64,000 nt of DNA from Glossina fuscipes (Eukaryota; Arthropoda; Insecta; Diptera; Glossinidae), in the NCBI RefSeq assembly GCF_014805625.2, contig NW_023998415.1:35327638-35391637 (forward strand), given 5' to 3'. Position 1 is the stretch's first letter. Every line of letters begins with the position of its first letter. The translations under genes and the position numbers were made by a program. Of the stretch, positions 61,022 to 64,000 are shown piece after piece. Under the pieces are notes generated by a model. That model ran no database searches. It saw only the letters and a list, made by a program, of their open reading frames with translations, and was not told the DNA's origin.

Positions 61022-61023
<2 letters not shown>

Positions 61024-61665
61024 CATTCGTAATTGTTATAAATTTTAATTAAATTAGTACAGGTTCGATTTTCATCCCAATACACACACTACATATTTCA
61101 CACAATATATTTCCCTTTCAACATATGTCAAGGAAATTAAATTCAAGTATGTAGAAAAGTTTATTGCGATAACGCTTCCTATCGAAAAAGTAAAAATTCT
61201 ATACTCAATGAATATCTTTCAGTTAGCTCCCTAAGTACACATTTCAATTGTCCGAATCCAAATTGCGATATGCGATGCATTTTCTTGACGGATGTAAAGC
61301 TATATTTAAATGTAAATAGCAAAGACACAAACCAATGTTTCTTGCAGACTCTGTAAAGCCGTTAACAGGATTCTGTTAAATGAAGTCTCGGAGGGATTTA
61401 ACTCAAAATACAAGTTAAATAGAACTTTTCGAGAATTTTTTTACAAGTTATTATAAACGAAACATGACTTTATGTAAACGAATTAATATTCGAAAGGACA
61501 ACATATTGACACTATGTCATAAATGAGGTTGATAAAGCGAAAGTTTGCATAGCTAGTGTGGCGAAACTATGCGCTGTGAAAAAATGAAACGAGTCGCGGC
61601 ATGAATCCTCTATTAATAGCCTTTCCAACGATGTCCAGATTATAGTAAGTTTTTTTTTTTTTTTT
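61022..61665. other. Unassigned AT-rich spacer
   Basis: Only a T-run at 61650-61669 stands out. Confidence 0.4.
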
Positions 61666-61669
61666 TTTT

Positions 61670-61885
61670 GGCTTAAACTTTTCCAAGGGCCCAATAACAG
61701 CGTCCACACGCCTATGCGACAAAAACTTTTATTTTAAAAAGAGAGAAAATCAGTCGCGCCCACTCTATATTAGAGAGCATTAAAATTTTGTTCTTTCACT
61801 TTTGTTGCCCTCTTTAGGATAACGATGATGGGTATAAAAGATTCGGTCACGACCGAATGTAATTTCCTTTCTTGTTTTTCTTAAG
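61670..61885 (-). repeat. Family A, left-end fragment, reverse
   Basis: CACGCCTATGCGACAAAAAC, TTTTATTTTAAAAAGAGAG, CAGTCGCGCCCACTCTATAT and AGGATAACGATGATGGGTAT, then the near-palindrome ATTCGGTCACGACCGAAT (61846-61863) and GTAATTTCCTTTCTTG. This is the cleanest example of the palindromic end, and it shows sequence continuing past the palindrome in several copies. Confidence 0.65.
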
Positions 61886-62760
61886 AAATTTCATCATCTA
61901 TTTGTAGCGGCGATTGCCCAAGGAACCATCAATCGAAAGCTGAATTTAAAATTAAGTTTCATTGAGTGGAAATCTTTTCCGATGGTCGCGCTTGCTTTTC
62001 AAACTACAATGTCTTACGTTTACTTAACCATTTGCTGCGTACTCTATATAAATAAAAGGGGATAAATTTTCCGTAATATTAAAGAGCAAACATTTGCTTT
62101 GACGACCATCGAATAGGATTATTATTTATTGCCTTTTCCATAACTGTTTCCTCAGTTCAATGTGAACTAAAATAGTTTTGAAAGTTGTTAAGGCTAAGAA
62201 AACAAATTTTGTTTAATGCAAATCGAATCAGCAAATTATACAAAATATATCAACATCTTGCTGACAGTTAAGCATTGTGAGGTCAAGCTTCGAGGGCAAT
62301 GCACCCACGTACAACATAAATATTTACAGAAAAGTTAACACACTTTCTATCCACAATTATAATGAATTATAATTCTGGCCGGAATGAATTAAAATTGAAC
62401 CTTTATCTAAATGTAACGAATTCATGCTTGCCTGCTACGATGAAACCGTTTGTAAAAACTACTTACTCTTTGTTCATTTTCATAGAAATAATGTCTTGGT
62501 ACCCTTAAGTATATATGTAAAGATGGCAGTGTCTGTGTTTTAATGCATGCTCTGGTTTGTACAAATAAATACTAAAAAGGCACAGATTACATGAAAAATA
62601 TCAAGAAACCCTGATGGACACTGTTTGTGGGAAAATCCTCAAGTACATCTCAAGATTTTTTCTTAAATTCTATATTGCTTCCTTAATAAGCTCTCTGGAA
62701 TGTGTTAACAATGCTCGTTGCTTACGAGAAGATTTTCCTTAAAATTGTTACATGCTACTC
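61886..62760. other. Unassigned AT-rich spacer
   Basis: No gene, terminus or simple repeat recognised. Confidence 0.45.
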
Positions 62761-63680
62761 AAGCGCTTCGAAAAGACTGCCTTTGTGGTTGCTGAGGGAG
62801 TTACTGCGTACTCGGTGACTTCTAACTTCTCTAATACACTAATCGGATACTAAGTAACGGGATGTCTGCTTTACATGCGTCTTAGGAGGCTGTCTTTAGG
62901 AGGGGTTGTAGATAGAGAGAGGTAGAGGAAGAGGGACATCAAACCAACGAGCAAAGTGAGCAATACATTTAAAGAACGACGAGGCCCGATTGTGTATCGT
63001 GCGTAATGCACGTAACTTGATGGCTGAGAAAGCCATGTAGTCCTGTTCAAGGATTTAATTGGTGGAACATATCTTTTTTATCTACTTAGATCATTTGTAC
63101 CCGTACAAAAGCGCAACACACTCCACATAACGCCAAAGCTCAAGGGTATCGAGAGTTTCGTTGTTCTTGAGTATCTGAGCAAAATTTAAAGTCTCCCGCC
63201 GACACATGAAATATGAAAATAGGTGACGTAAATAGTACGGATATCGGCTGTAGTAAAGTGTATTGAGCATCGTTTTAAAAAACCTAGTGTCTTGACGGCG
63301 TCTTTCGGCACTTCGAACACGTGCTCCGTTTTACGAACATCGTTTTGTACTCATTTCCATAGGACTGGGGTTGTTCATCTCTTTTGCTATGCGTTAGGAG
63401 ACAAGATTGAATTTTGGTTACCCTATTTTCTTGATTCCATTGGGACGCTTTCGCGGGTTCTTAAGATAATAAGTGTGTCTCTCGTCATGCAGCGCTTATT
63501 CTCCTTTTCTTTACATGGTCTCCTGCTAAAGGAAAACGAGCGATACGAGGAGCTGTGGTCTGTGTAAACAAGTATATATGAATGAAGTACAAATAATGAA
63601 AGTACATTAGTGCACCGTTGCCGAGGCGAGCATCGAGTCAATAGGAACCTAAGAGCATTTCGAGAGGTATAAGTGCTCCC
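62761..63680. other. GC-richer unassigned stretch
   Basis: Composition is less AT-rich than the neighbours, with purine-rich GTAGATAGAGAGAGGTAGAG near 62910. Frames at 63292-63567 (plus, 91 codons) and 63423-63641 (minus, 72 codons) overlap on opposite strands, and neither contains a motif I know. A decayed retroelement or an exon-containing host region are both possible. Confidence 0.3.
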
Positions 63681-64000
63681 GCCAAAAAACTGGAATGAAA
63701 ATGTAATACAGATTTTGATGGTTATTAAATATTCGGCGATAGAAATTACAAATTTTCACCAAAGTGAAGATAGTTCACATTTTTCGAGGTTCATGTCTTT
63801 GCTCAAATTGTCTTTCCTACGTTGAGCGATTTGACTCGAAGTAAAAACAAACAAATAAAGTAAATATTGAAATTAAGAAATATTAGTGATCAAATACATA
63901 TAAAACAGATTAAGCCTTTAATTATGATCACAGAACCAAAAATAAGCAAGTTGTTGCTACTAACTCTTAAGCACACTCAGAGTACAAACACTGAGAGAAA
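63681..64000. other. AT-rich end of window
   Basis: Nothing recognised. Confidence 0.4.

Overview
This 64 kb window is AT-rich eukaryotic DNA, most likely from a higher fly (Diptera). The evidence is composition, dense (TA)n, (CT)n/(GA)n and poly-A/T tracts, several mariner relics, Jockey-clade LINE relics, and many short dispersed repeats ending in motifs such as TTCGGTCGTGACCGAA. A tephritid-like fly is my best guess, but it cannot be proved from the sequence. I recognised no host protein-coding gene, no intact tRNA or rRNA gene and no CRISPR array. The longest open frames (up to 144 codons) lie inside decayed repeats or simple-sequence tracts. The window reads as a long intergenic or intronic stretch full of decayed transposable elements.

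Layout. From 0 to 6.6 kb there is a deleted and then a near-complete copy of dispersed repeat family A, with a compositionally distinct GC-richer island between them (about 2.41-3.55 kb). From 6.6 to 14.6 kb there are mariner relics (6.66, 8.69-9.80 and 13.6 kb), a reverse-strand family A copy (12.1-12.95 kb) and a mariner-like terminus near 14.56 kb. At 15.3-16.6 kb lies a broken Jockey-type LINE with ORF1 and endonuclease pieces but no reverse transcriptase. From 19 to 24 kb there is a tRNA-derived SINE candidate, a second near-full-length family A copy (21.2-22.0 kb), an internally deleted mariner (22.62-23.04 kb) and, only 17 bp later, a probable solo LTR (23.06-23.47 kb). From 24 to 36 kb the DNA is mainly unassigned, plus family B repeats including a long copy at 33.9-35.1 kb with an internal duplication. 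A fuller Jockey-type LINE relic spans 36.6-38.7 kb and carries endonuclease, reverse transcriptase and thumb regions in several frames. From 39 to 54 kb there are more A and B copies and a third reverse-transcriptase scrap (45.1-45.6 kb). A mariner relic lies at 54.3-54.9 kb and a two-unit tandem repeat at 56.1-56.5 kb. Family B and A copies return at 57.8, 60.5 and 61.7 kb, and the last 1.2 kb is a slightly GC-richer unassigned stretch.

No gene network can be described. All recognisable coding information is transposon-derived and interrupted by stops and frameshifts, so no element here looks able to move by itself. The most useful content is the pair of dispersed repeat families (A and B), defined here by comparing copies within the window, and the nested transposon remains.
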